Positions 1 through 7,377 of a stretch of DNA of 64,000 nucleotides are shown here, in pieces. The position numbers and the translations under genes were made by a program. Within the stretch, counting starts at the first letter, position 1. Each line of letters opens with the position of its first letter. The DNA is from Saccharibacillus kuerlensis DSM 22868 (GTDB lineage: Bacteria > Bacillota > Bacilli > Paenibacillales > Paenibacillaceae), in the NCBI RefSeq assembly GCF_000378145.1, contig NZ_KB899283.1:124001-188000 (forward strand), in the 5' to 3' direction. Under the pieces are notes generated by a model. The model saw only the letters and a program-made list of their open reading frames with translations, was not told where the DNA came from and ran no database searches.

Positions 1-1
1 A

Positions 2-2065
2 GATGGACAGCTAGCCGTCTATGACGGCAGCGGCTGGAAAAAATCTTTCTGGCCCGGCATCAACCTTGGAGCGACAACGCCCGGACATTACCCCGGCGAA
101 CTTTCTCCGACCAAAGAAGACTATCTGCGCTGGTTTCCGCATATGAAAGAAATGAATATCAAAGCGCTGCGCATTTATACCATTCTTCCACCTTTCTTCT
201 ATGAAGCGCTGGCGGAGTTCAATGCGACTCAGGATGAGCCTCTAATGCTGATGCAGGGGGTGTGGTCGCCGGAGGAAGAACTGATCGGTGAAGATGGAAA
301 CGGCACTGATGCGTTTACCGATACGATCAAGGAGAGTTTTGAACAGGAAATTCGTGATATTGTAGCGGTCGTAAATGGACAAGCCGATCTTCCCGAGAAA
401 TCCGGACACGCTTCGGGCCGGTATACGGCAGACGTCTCGCCCTATCTGCTCGGTTGGATCGTCGGCACGGAATGGTATCCTGCCGCCGTTGTCGCCACCA
501 ATGAGGCCAACACCGAAATGAAACCTTATACAGGCGAGTACTTTCGTTCTACTGCCCAAGCCTCACCGTTTGAGAGCTGGCTGGCGGAAATGCTCGATGT
601 ACTGGCGAAGGAAGAAATGCGGTACGGCTGGCAGCATCCTGTTTCGTTTACCAATTGGGTCACAACCGATCCGCTCGATCACCCGAATGAGCCGCTGGCA
701 CAGGAAGATCTCGTTCCTGTCGATCCGATGCATGTTGAACCGACAACAAATTGGACAGCCGGTTATTTTGCCGCTTATCACGTGTATCCGTACTACCCGG
801 ATTCGCTTCGTCGTGATCAGAAATATTTGGATTATGTAAATGATAAGGGTGTCAATGATCCTTACGCCGGCTACCTGAACGAACTGCGTGAACATCACAA
901 AGGCATTCCGCTGATCATTGCCGAGTTCGGGATGCCAAGCTCACGCGGCATTGCCCACTTCGGTCTGCTTGGGCGCCATCAGGGGATGCATACCGAGCAG
1001 GAACAGGGCGAACTGAATGCCGGCATGCTCAAACAAATCTATAACGAACACTACGACGGCGCTCTTCTTTTCGAGTGGCAGGACGAATGGTTCAAATTCA
1101 CCTGGAACACGATTGAATGGGAGCTTCCCGGCGAACGCCGAGCCTTGTGGCGCAACCGTCTGACGAATGAAGAACATTTCGGCGTTATTGCGCTGGAACC
1201 GGAAGAAAATCCCGAAGACTTGATGACGATCGACGGGAAAACGGACGATTGGGAGAAGCGCGGCCTTACTTCCGAAGATATCGGCGGGGGCATTAAGATG
1301 GCGATCACCCATGATTCGTCGGATTTGTATATTTTGCTGCAAAAAGAGGACGGAAATTGGAATTTCAAAAAAGATATCCTGACGTTAGGCTTTAATACGA
1401 CGACAGGCGGAAGTACAAAGGCCGACATCGCACCGGGTATCAAGTTCAAAGACGGTCAAGAATTCGTGGCCAGATTTGAAAACGGAAAAGGCGGCCGTCT
1501 CTATGTGAACAGCGCTTATGATCAGTTTACCTGGCAGTACGGTTACAAGTTGAATTCCGTACCGTACAAACCGGAATATGCAAATGCCGAGGCGGGCATC
1601 TATCTGCCTTGGAAATTGGCACTGAACCGTGAACTCTATCTGCCGGAAACCAAAGTTGAGACCCCGTTCGAAGCGTTCAATGTAGGCAAGCTGCATTGGG
1701 GTACCAACGATCCCGACAGCGAGCGGTTCAACAATTTGTCCGACTGGTATCTGCAGGGAGATACATTGGAGATTCGCATTCCATGGATGCTGCTCGGTTT
1801 CACCGATCCGAGCTCGCTGAAAGTCTGGGACTACCTGTATAAGAATGACACGATCACGCCGATCGATTCGAACGGTGTCTCGGTCTCGGCCGTTCTGTCG
1901 TCTGCAAGCGATTCTGCCGCATCCCGCTCTGTCACCCCTTCCTCCCGTCTGTATACTTGGGATGGCTGGGATCTGCCAGCTTATCATGAACGCGAGAAGA
2001 AGAGCTACGCTATCCTGAAAGAGGCATTTGCCAAATATAATAAGCCTGTCAAAGGATCAAACTAA
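2..2065 (+). CDS. glycoside hydrolase-like TIM-barrel protein with C-terminal beta domain (5' end outside window)
   Basis: The reading frame is open from base 2, so the gene starts upstream and 687 residues are visible; the first ATG at 143 is internal. The segment beginning with the motif INLGATTPG is followed by an alpha/beta region resembling a retaining clan GH-A barrel. GTEW lies where the acid/base glutamate would be, and IIAEFGMPSS resembles the strand carrying the nucleophile glutamate of GH2-type enzymes. From about the middle (IDGKTDDWEKRG) a beta-rich domain follows, like those that accompany exported sugar-active proteins. The substrate is unknown. The catalytic assignment is by motif shape only; the protein could be a catalytically altered relative. 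A hairpin lies 65 bases after the stop. Confidence 0.6.
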   Translation, partial: DGQLAVYDGSGWKKSFWPGINLGATTPGHYPGELSPTKEDYLRWFPHMKEMNIKALRIYTILPPFFYEALAEFNATQDEPLMLMQGVWSPEEELIGEDGNGTDAFTDTIKESFEQEIRDIVAVVNGQADLPEKSGHASGRYTADVSPYLLGWIVGTEWYPAAVVATNEANTEMKPYTGEYFRSTAQASPFESWLAEMLDVLAKEEMRYGWQHPVSFTNWVTTDPLDHPNEPLAQEDLVPVDPMHVEPTTNWTAGYFAAYHVYPYYPDSLRRDQKYLDYVNDKGVNDPYAGYLNELREHHKGIPLIIAEFGMPSSRGIAHFGLLGRHQGMHTEQEQGELNAGMLKQIYNEHYDGALLFEWQDEWFKFTWNTIEWELPGERRALWRNRLTNEEHFGVIALEPEENPEDLMTIDGKTDDWEKRGLTSEDIGGGIKMAITHDSSDLYILLQKEDGNWNFKKDILTLGFNTTTGGSTKADIAPGIKFKDGQEFVARFENGKGGRLYVNSAYDQFTWQYGYKLNSVPYKPEYANAEAGIYLPWKLALNRELYLPETKVETPFEAFNVGKLHWGTNDPDSERFNNLSDWYLQGDTLEIRIPWMLLGFTDPSSLKVWDYLYKNDTITPIDSNGVSVSAVLSSASDSAASRSVTPSSRLYTWDGWDLPAYHEREKKSYAILKEAFAKYNKPVKGSN

Positions 2066-2129
2066 CCTTAAGGCAGCCTAAGTAAAACTAAAATATAGGT
2101 AAACTGAAGCACAAGTAAAGTGAAGCACA

Positions 2130-2175
2130 AATAAGGATGAAGCCGGAGACCAACCGGTTTCATCCTTATTCATTT
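2130..2175. terminator. hairpin between convergent genes
   Basis: Arms AATAAGGATGAA and TTCATCCTTATT pair perfectly and an inner CCGG pairs with CCGG. The T content downstream is moderate, so it probably ends the plus-strand hydrolase gene and may serve the minus-strand gene too. Just before it, 2099-2130 is an imperfect 16-bp tandem duplication containing GAAGCACAA twice. Confidence 0.55.
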
Positions 2176-2272
2176 TGCTACTTTTTTGGCAAAGGCGAAC
2201 AAAAGCATGAAAGCTTCCGCTTCTACGAAGAGACTCGGAAGCAGAAGCGGCCTTGTAAACCAATTGCGTCTG

Positions 2273-2743
2273 TCAGGCCGTCGTTGCGATCAATTCAGCG
2301 TATTCAGGCAGAAGCTCATAGTAGCCGGTCAGAGATTGCCCTCTAATCGTATCAAAAACAGCAGGGTTCTCTATGCGGACCAGATTGTCCGCGTAGCGCC
2401 AGGCATTCTCTTCCAGACGGAGCGAGACGCGGGTGCGGGACACCTTGCCACGGATCCGGACAAGCCGTTCGGATAAGTACTCAAGTTCCGGATCATGAGC
2501 GTGACCAAGCTCGTGAGCCAGAACGACACGCACATATTCTTCGAAAGGTTCAAGCGACCCGAACAAGAGCTTGCATTGTTCTTCGAGTACGCCAAGATAC
2601 AAAGTAATACGGTTGTCGTCGAGACTATATTTCCCTCCAACTAATCGTCTTCCAGGAAACAAGTTTTCCAGCACCACTTCGATCTCGCTGTTCGAACGGG
2701 TCAGTACATCAGTCACAATATGTTCGATAAGAGTTCTATTCAT
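2273..2743 (-). CDS. small zincin-like protein with HELGH motif
   Basis: 156 residues. Near the middle, VVLAHELGHAHD is an HExxH zinc-protease signature with a following acidic residue (HExxHxxD-like), preceded by a region that may form the beta sheet of a minimal metalloprotease fold (RITLYLGVL). There is no signal peptide and no membrane segment, so it should act in the cytoplasm. The size and motif resemble ImmA/IrrE-like or other minimal zincins, but no helix-turn-helix partner sits beside it. It is a single gene, convergent with the upstream hydrolase. Family assignment beyond zincin-like is not possible from sequence alone. Confidence 0.7.
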   Translation of the reverse strand: MNRTLIEHIVTDVLTRSNSEIEVVLENLFPGRRLVGGKYSLDDNRITLYLGVLEEQCKLLFGSLEPFEEYVRVVLAHELGHAHDPELEYLSERLVRIRGKVSRTRVSLRLEENAWRYADNLVRIENPAVFDTIRGQSLTGYYELLPEYAELIATTA

Positions 2744-3009
2744 GCGGTTTCTCCCGTTCCTTTTTTACTATAAATATCGGCAGGCAGCCGCTTTTTATAA
2801 AGGGAAGCCGAGGAATAGTATACCGCTATTCCAAATAAAATGGAAACAAATAATAAATTTACCCGCTTTCTAACTTTTTGAAACAACTTGGCAAGGAAAG
2901 GTCTAAAAATCAACTCTGCACCTCTTCTTACCGTACGTTCGCTTGGAAAATCCGTGTCAGTCCGTTACACTTTTAAAGAGGGATTTTTATTTCGAGGAGG
3001 ATACAAATT

Positions 3010-3738
3010 GTGACTATGATTGAACTTAAAAACCAGACAGCCGTAATTACCGGAGCAGGCAAAGGCATCGGCCGGGCAGCCGCAGAAGCACTGGCAGCCG
3101 AAGGCGTCCATCTAGGCCTTATCGCACGCAGCGCCTCCGATCTGGAGTCTTTGAGCAGTGAGCTCAAAGAAAAATACGGCGTCAACGTATTTGTACAGCC
3201 GGCGGACGTATCCGTACGGACAGAGATCGAAGCGGCGGTAACTTCACTGCATGAGCAGCTCGGAGCGATCGATATTCTGATCAATAACGCCGGCACCGCT
3301 TCGTTCGGCAAGCTGGCAGAGATGGATCCGGACGAATGGGAACGTATCATTCGGGTCAACTTGATGGGGCCTTACTACACGACGCGCGCCGCTCTGCCAT
3401 TTATGCTGGAGCAGAACAGCGGCAGCATCCTCAACGTATCTTCGACTGCCGGAGAAAAAGGATTTGCGACCGGTTCTGCTTACTGCGCATCCAAAGCTGC
3501 ACTGAACGGTATGAGCGAAGCGCTGATGCAGGAAGTGCGTAAGTCGAATATCCGCGTGACGACGCTGACACCGAGCACGGTCAACACTGAGCTTGCTGCC
3601 AATAACAATCTGCCGATCGGCGATGAAGACCGTATGATGCAGCCGGAAGATGTAGCCGACCTTATGCTCGCTACATTGAAGCTGCCAGCACGCGTATTCG
3701 TGAAGTCCGCAGGCATCTGGACGACGAACCCGCAGTAA
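3010..3738 (+). CDS. SDR-family oxidoreductase, 3-ketoacyl-ACP reductase-like
   Basis: 242 residues, classical short-chain dehydrogenase length. The N-terminal Rossmann motif GAGKGIG binds the dinucleotide; NNAG follows at about residue 90; the catalytic Ser (NVSSTAG), Tyr and Lys (YCASK) are all present. The GTG start is chosen because AGGAGG lies 9 bases upstream; the ATG two codons later would sit too far away. FabG-like enzymes reduce or oxidise carbonyl or hydroxyl substrates with NAD(P)H, but isolated copies like this one (no fatty-acid genes nearby) usually have other, unknown substrates. It stands alone between two terminator hairpins. Confidence 0.85.
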   Translation: MTMIELKNQTAVITGAGKGIGRAAAEALAAEGVHLGLIARSASDLESLSSELKEKYGVNVFVQPADVSVRTEIEAAVTSLHEQLGAIDILINNAGTASFGKLAEMDPDEWERIIRVNLMGPYYTTRAALPFMLEQNSGSILNVSSTAGEKGFATGSAYCASKAALNGMSEALMQEVRKSNIRVTTLTPSTVNTELAANNNLPIGDEDRMMQPEDVADLMLATLKLPARVFVKSAGIWTTNPQ

Positions 3739-3789
3739 TAGTCGGAAGCCGTAATAATTGGCGAAGCAGAATTATAGGATCAAATATAC

Positions 3790-3823
3790 AGAAAAGCCTC
3801 GCCTTATAGGCGAGGCTTTTCTG
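3790..3823. terminator. bidirectional terminator
   Basis: AGAAAAGCCTCGCC pairs with GGCGAGGCTTTTCT around a TTATA loop, with A- and T-rich flanks on both sides. It separates the convergent SDR and nitric oxide synthase genes. Confidence 0.85.
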
Positions 3824-3911
3824 TATGTCTTTTTAGCAGCAGCTGGTCTTCCCGGCACCAACTTTTCCCCAATACCGCAGCGTACAGTTTTCAAGCATTC
3901 TTCCCTCTGGA

Positions 3912-5195
3912 TCAATGAAAAGGACATCCGCCTCTGACCTGTTCCGAATGCTCTGCTCCGGTGCGGGAGGGTATAACCTCATGCGTGAAGACAGTCCTCT
4001 GTCCGCTTCCCGAAACTTCCGGGCCTGCAGCTGCTCCTGTAATAGGACAGACACCGACCGATGCCCGGTTTTCTGTATCTTCGGCTTCTGCGTTTAACAA
4101 GGAAGCATAAGGCTTTTTCCCATAAAAGAAATTCGGCTTCACCACCGTATTGTCATAACGCTTATGAAACACATGAGTCGTCGCGGGCGCCATAGGAGGA
4201 ATAAGCCAAGCCCAGTTGCCCGTCACTTCTCGGCCCGCGGCGTATTCCCGCTTCTCGAACGTCTCGAACTGCGCAGCTGCCGTATGATGGTCGATGATGC
4301 TGACGCCGGCTGTCCGATACGACTCCAATACCGCAACGTTCAGCTCGACCAATGCCCGGTCCTGCCACAGCGTACTCCGGCGGCTGCGATCCAGCCCCAT
4401 AAGATCGGCGACGGCCGGCAGCATATTGTAGCGCCCTTCATCGGCGAAGTTGCGTGCTCCAATCTCCGTTCCCATATACCATCCATTGAACGGTGCACCG
4501 CCGTAGCGGATACCGCCAATCTCCAAACGCATGCCCGATACGGCCGGCACAGCATACCATTTAAGTCCCAACTCGTTGAAGCCCGGAAGCTCCGAATGCC
4601 GGATTTCAACCTCCAGTACACTTTCCTTCGGCAGCTCGAACCACTTCGGCTCCCTATCGTCAAGCTGAACGACCAGCGGCAGCACGTCAAAGTCCGTTCC
4701 CGCTCCCTGCCAACCGAGTCGTTCGCATACACGTGTAAACTCCAGCGAAGCGGGGTCTCCGATCCGGCTTCCATCCTCTTTCGTATAACCGGCGTACCGA
4801 ACCAGCTGTTCGTTCCATACCCGCACGCCGCCTTGCTTTCCACGCTCCGGCTTCAGAATCGTAATGGTTGGCCGGATTCGGCCGCCATTCGTCGCGTAGC
4901 CCAGGTGCTCAAACAGAGCTTCTGCGATCTCCTCCTCGGAATCTGCATCCCGCCGATCGATAACGTGGAGACTGTCCCACGGAAGCCGGCCAATGCAGCG
5001 GTTGCTGTTGCGCCAGGCCATCCTTGCCCCATGCTGCAGCTCCTCATACGTATGCGTATAAGTGTCCGTCTCTTTGAGCTCCTGATCGATCGCTTGAATG
5101 CGCAGCAGCGCTTCCTGCTCAGAGCGTCCCCATTCTGCGTAACACTGTTTTATAAAAAGCTCCGCTTCTGCCAATAGAGCCGAATGTTCATTCAT
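3912..5195 (-). CDS. nos: bacterial nitric oxide synthase oxygenase with C-terminal Cys-Pro extension
   Basis: 427 residues. The heme-thiolate cysteine is Cys67 in WRNSNRCIGRLPW, and the substrate-binding region YMGTEIGARN carries the arginine-binding glutamate. PPMAPATTHVFH and VVKPNFFYGKKPY close the oxygenase fold. The enzyme makes nitric oxide from L-arginine using tetrahydrobiopterin or tetrahydrofolate and a general reductase, since bacterial forms lack the reductase domain. Bacterial forms are usually about 360 residues. Here roughly 60 extra residues follow, with two Cys-Pro motifs: Cys383 (VCPITG) and Cys424 at the very end (GGCPFH). The gene is monocistronic; an AGGCGAGGTG-type ribosome site precedes the ATG. 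Confidence 0.93.
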   Translation of the reverse strand: MNEHSALLAEAELFIKQCYAEWGRSEQEALLRIQAIDQELKETDTYTHTYEELQHGARMAWRNSNRCIGRLPWDSLHVIDRRDADSEEEIAEALFEHLGYATNGGRIRPTITILKPERGKQGGVRVWNEQLVRYAGYTKEDGSRIGDPASLEFTRVCERLGWQGAGTDFDVLPLVVQLDDREPKWFELPKESVLEVEIRHSELPGFNELGLKWYAVPAVSGMRLEIGGIRYGGAPFNGWYMGTEIGARNFADEGRYNMLPAVADLMGLDRSRRSTLWQDRALVELNVAVLESYRTAGVSIIDHHTAAAQFETFEKREYAAGREVTGNWAWLIPPMAPATTHVFHKRYDNTVVKPNFFYGKKPYASLLNAEAEDTENRASVGVCPITGAAAGPEVSGSGQRTVFTHEVIPSRTGAEHSEQVRGGCPFH

Positions 5196-5322
5196 TGGAG
5201 CACACCTCGCCTGTAAATGATCTGAATCATATCTATTTGTATCATACGGCAGTATGGTGGAAGATAAGCGTTCATTTCGGGGCGATTTGGTGTCGAAAGC
5301 ATAAAGATGAGATCTATAAATG

Positions 5323-5376
5323 TAAAAAAAGCTGGGCCTGCCGTTCTGCTACCGCAGACACGTCAGACCCGGCTTG
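5323..5376 (-). terminator. terminator of dps
   Basis: On the minus strand the arm AAGCCGGGTCTG pairs imperfectly with CAGGCCCAGCTT, followed by seven T. It lies about 50 bases past the dps stop. Confidence 0.65.
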
Positions 5377-5423
5377 GTAGAACCGGCGGCCGGTAAATTT
5401 CCCAGCCGTTCGATTGATTAAAA

Positions 5424-5897
5424 TTAGCGGCCCATATAAGCTTCGAGCATCCAAGCATCCTTCTCGACTTCAGTCTTCATCCCGATCAGCAGGTCTTCGG
5501 TCACTTTATCTTCCAGTTCGCCGGCAATCTCGATTGCTCCCTCCAGCTCAGCCGCTTGTCTGCGGAAATCAGTGATCAATGTACGGACCATCTCTTCCGC
5601 CGTCTCGCTGCCTTTCGCTTCGGATACGCTTGTCAATTCGAGATGCTCGCGCAGTGTCGCGGCCGGAGCTCCACCGATTGTAAGCAGTCGTTCAGCCACT
5701 TCATCCATACGGGCAGCTGCGGAATTGTAGAACTCCTCGAATTTTGCATGCAGAGTGAAGAAGTGTGTCCCTTTAACATACCAGTGGTAGTTGTGCAGCT
5801 TCGTGTAAAGTACAGACCAATCCGCAACTTGCTTGTTCAGTGCACGGTGCAGTTCAACAGCAGAATCGACGTTTACGTTTGTTTTTACATTTTCCAT
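5424..5897 (-). CDS. dps: Dps-family ferritin-like DNA-protection protein (MrgA-like)
   Basis: 157 residues, normal Dps length. The intersubunit ferroxidase residues are visible in HNYHWYVKG (first histidines) and in FEEFYNSAAARMDEVAER (Asp/Glu ligands), followed by LLTIGG. Dps dodecamers oxidise Fe(II) with hydrogen peroxide, store the iron and may coat DNA. GAGGAG lies upstream of the ATG. A PerR-box-like palindrome sits directly downstream of the -10, so induction by peroxide or metal limitation is expected, as for mrgA of Bacillus. Its neighbour across 230 bp is the divergently placed upstream end of nos, also a peroxide/NO-stress gene. Confidence 0.93.
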   Translation of the reverse strand: MENVKTNVNVDSAVELHRALNKQVADWSVLYTKLHNYHWYVKGTHFFTLHAKFEEFYNSAAARMDEVAERLLTIGGAPAATLREHLELTSVSEAKGSETAEEMVRTLITDFRRQAAELEGAIEIAGELEDKVTEDLLIGMKTEVEKDAWMLEAYMGR

Positions 5898-5923
5898 TTT
5901 GTATTCGCTCCTCTTTATTAAAT

Positions 5924-5956
5924 TTAGACTTATTCTAAATCCTTATTTAAAGTATA
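5924..5956 (-). promoter_or_regulatory. dps promoter -10 with PerR-like operator
   Basis: On the minus strand TATACT (5951-5956) is a good -10. Just downstream, TTAGACTTATTCTAA (5924-5938) matches the PerR box TTATAATnATTATAA at 11 of 14 positions. The wider element is a perfect ATTTAGA/TCTAAAT inverted repeat at 5922-5940. Position over the start site fits repression. Assignment to PerR rather than Fur or Zur is inferred from the gene controlled. Confidence 0.65.
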
Positions 5957-6033
5957 GCATTCTTATTTTAAAAAAGCGAGTGTTTTAACGAAGTTTTTTG
6001 AGGAATTTGGCGTTGAAGGTGCAGCGAAAATAC

Positions 6034-6068
6034 AAAAAGCACCCCGTCTAGAAATAGACAGGGCGCTT
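6034..6068 (-). terminator. terminator distal to nucleoside hydrolase
   Basis: AAGCGCCCTGTCTA pairs with TAGACGGGGTGCTT on the minus strand, followed by TTTTTG. It lies about 180 bases beyond the stop of the nucleoside hydrolase, after the 53-bp repeats. Confidence 0.75.
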
Positions 6069-6140
6069 AAGCTGTTAAAATCTTATTTGCTATAGAAGCT
6101 TCAAAGGCTTCGCTGTAAATCAGACCACAAAATAAGTTGA

Positions 6141-6268
6141 GCATACTACGAACGTCTGGGCTATCGATTTGCGCAGCAAAGCGCAAGCCTCGAGCGTATT
6201 ACGAACGCTCTGGCTATCGATTTGCGCAGCAAAGCGCGAGCCTCGAGCGTATTACGAACGCTCTGGCG
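6141..6268. repeat. 53-bp tandem repeat, about 2.4 copies, overlapping the gene end
   Basis: Copies begin at 6141, 6194 and 6247 with GCRTAYTACGAACG. The period is exactly 53 bp and the two complete copies differ by only a few bases. Each copy holds two small inverted repeats: GAGCGT/ACGCTC and TTTGC/GCAAA. The third, partial copy covers the last codons and stop of the nucleoside hydrolase. I do not recognise the family. Confidence 0.85.
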
Positions 6269-7202
6269 CAGAGTCTTTAGCAAGCTCCGTAATATAATCG
6301 AAGAAACCGGCTCCGTCGACATCGTACACGAGCTGCAATGGCCGGCCATCCGCTGTCTCTACCGTACGGCCTTGGCTCGGTCCATCCGGTATAACGATAG
6401 CGTTGACCGTACGGCGTTCTACCAGCTCAGGCTTGCCCAGCGAAGCCGTCGTCAGCACATCCCACAAATAATAGGTCGAGTTGGTCTCCATGTGGACAAG
6501 CGGCGGGCAGCATGCATAACACTGTCCCAGGAAGTCGACCCCCTCGAACCGGCGTTCCGACGCCCAGCGGTTGCGGACCGCAGGTGTCAGCGGCACCTTG
6601 TTCGTGCTTTCCAGTGCGACAAGGTCAATCTCGATGCCGCTGCGGAAGACTCGATCGGCCGCTTCAGGGTCCCAAAACACATTCCACTCGGCCGTTCCAT
6701 CGTGCTCCGGCTCCTGTACATTGCCTGCCTGAAACGTTCCGCCCATCCAGAATAGACGCGAGATCTTCTCTTCAATCTCCGGCGCTTCGTCCAAGGCACG
6801 TGCCAGATCGGTGAGCGGTCCGGTAAACAGCAGCGTCGTTTGTCCTTCCGTACGCTTCACCGTCTCGATCAGATGCCGATGTGCCGGCAGTGTCGACAGC
6901 GGTGCCTCCATTTTGCCGGACTCATTCAGAATCGGCAGCGCATCTACAAAGAACGAATGCATACGCCATTCGGCAGGAAACGGATTTTTGCCGCGCGAGT
7001 TGGACTTTGCCACTTCGACAACCTGCCCTTTTCCGAAACGGTCAATAATCTTGCGGCTGGCATCGGTCGCTGGTTCCAAATAACCGTCCGCCGGAATGAC
7101 CGATACGCCCGTCACTTCTACATCTTCCATCTGCAGCAGCAGAAACAGCGAGACCAGATCGTCTACTCCGCCGTCATGATTAAAATATACCGGTGTTTTC
7201 AA
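6252..7202 (-). CDS. nucleoside hydrolase (IUNH family)
   Basis: 316 residues from the proposed TTG start at 7202. The family's calcium-binding aspartates are in NHDGGVDDL right at the N-terminus, and the central TGPLTDLA and later FWDPEAADRVF and a C-terminal acidic segment fit inosine/uridine-preferring hydrolases, which split the N-glycosidic bond of nucleosides for base salvage. The frame continues upstream to 7274, but a TTG preceded at 8 bases by AAGGAG gives MKTPVYFNHDGG, the usual family start, so the longer forms are less likely. The stop lies inside the 53-bp repeat. It follows the MMPL gene after 175 bp and might be co-transcribed. Confidence 0.88.
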   Translation of the reverse strand: MKTPVYFNHDGGVDDLVSLFLLLQMEDVEVTGVSVIPADGYLEPATDASRKIIDRFGKGQVVEVAKSNSRGKNPFPAEWRMHSFFVDALPILNESGKMEAPLSTLPAHRHLIETVKRTEGQTTLLFTGPLTDLARALDEAPEIEEKISRLFWMGGTFQAGNVQEPEHDGTAEWNVFWDPEAADRVFRSGIEIDLVALESTNKVPLTPAVRNRWASERRFEGVDFLGQCYACCPPLVHMETNSTYYLWDVLTTASLGKPELVERRTVNAIVIPDGPSQGRTVETADGRPLQLVYDVDGAGFFDYITELAKDSAPERS

Positions 7203-7377
7203 GCGCTCCACTCCTTCAATACCTGTCAATTGCGGCATCTGCGCGAAATACACCTCGATCCTGCCTTTAAACAAACAGGACCGAGAAGCTCACGCGGCGC
7301 CAAATCCTCAGCATGTTACCTACCGTCACAACATTATTCATTATGCCCGCTAGGGCGAAGAGAGTAAAGGTTCCGGC

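Noticed and set aside
3833-4054. Alternative reading frame at the end of the nitric oxide synthase gene, suggesting a frameshift
   Set aside because: The main frame continues to a clear stop with normal codon use and no break in the oxygenase fold; the alternative 73-residue frame has no recognisable features.
4164-5177. 337-codon open frame antisense to nos
   Set aside because: Overlaps a well-supported enzyme; no motif and no ribosome site.
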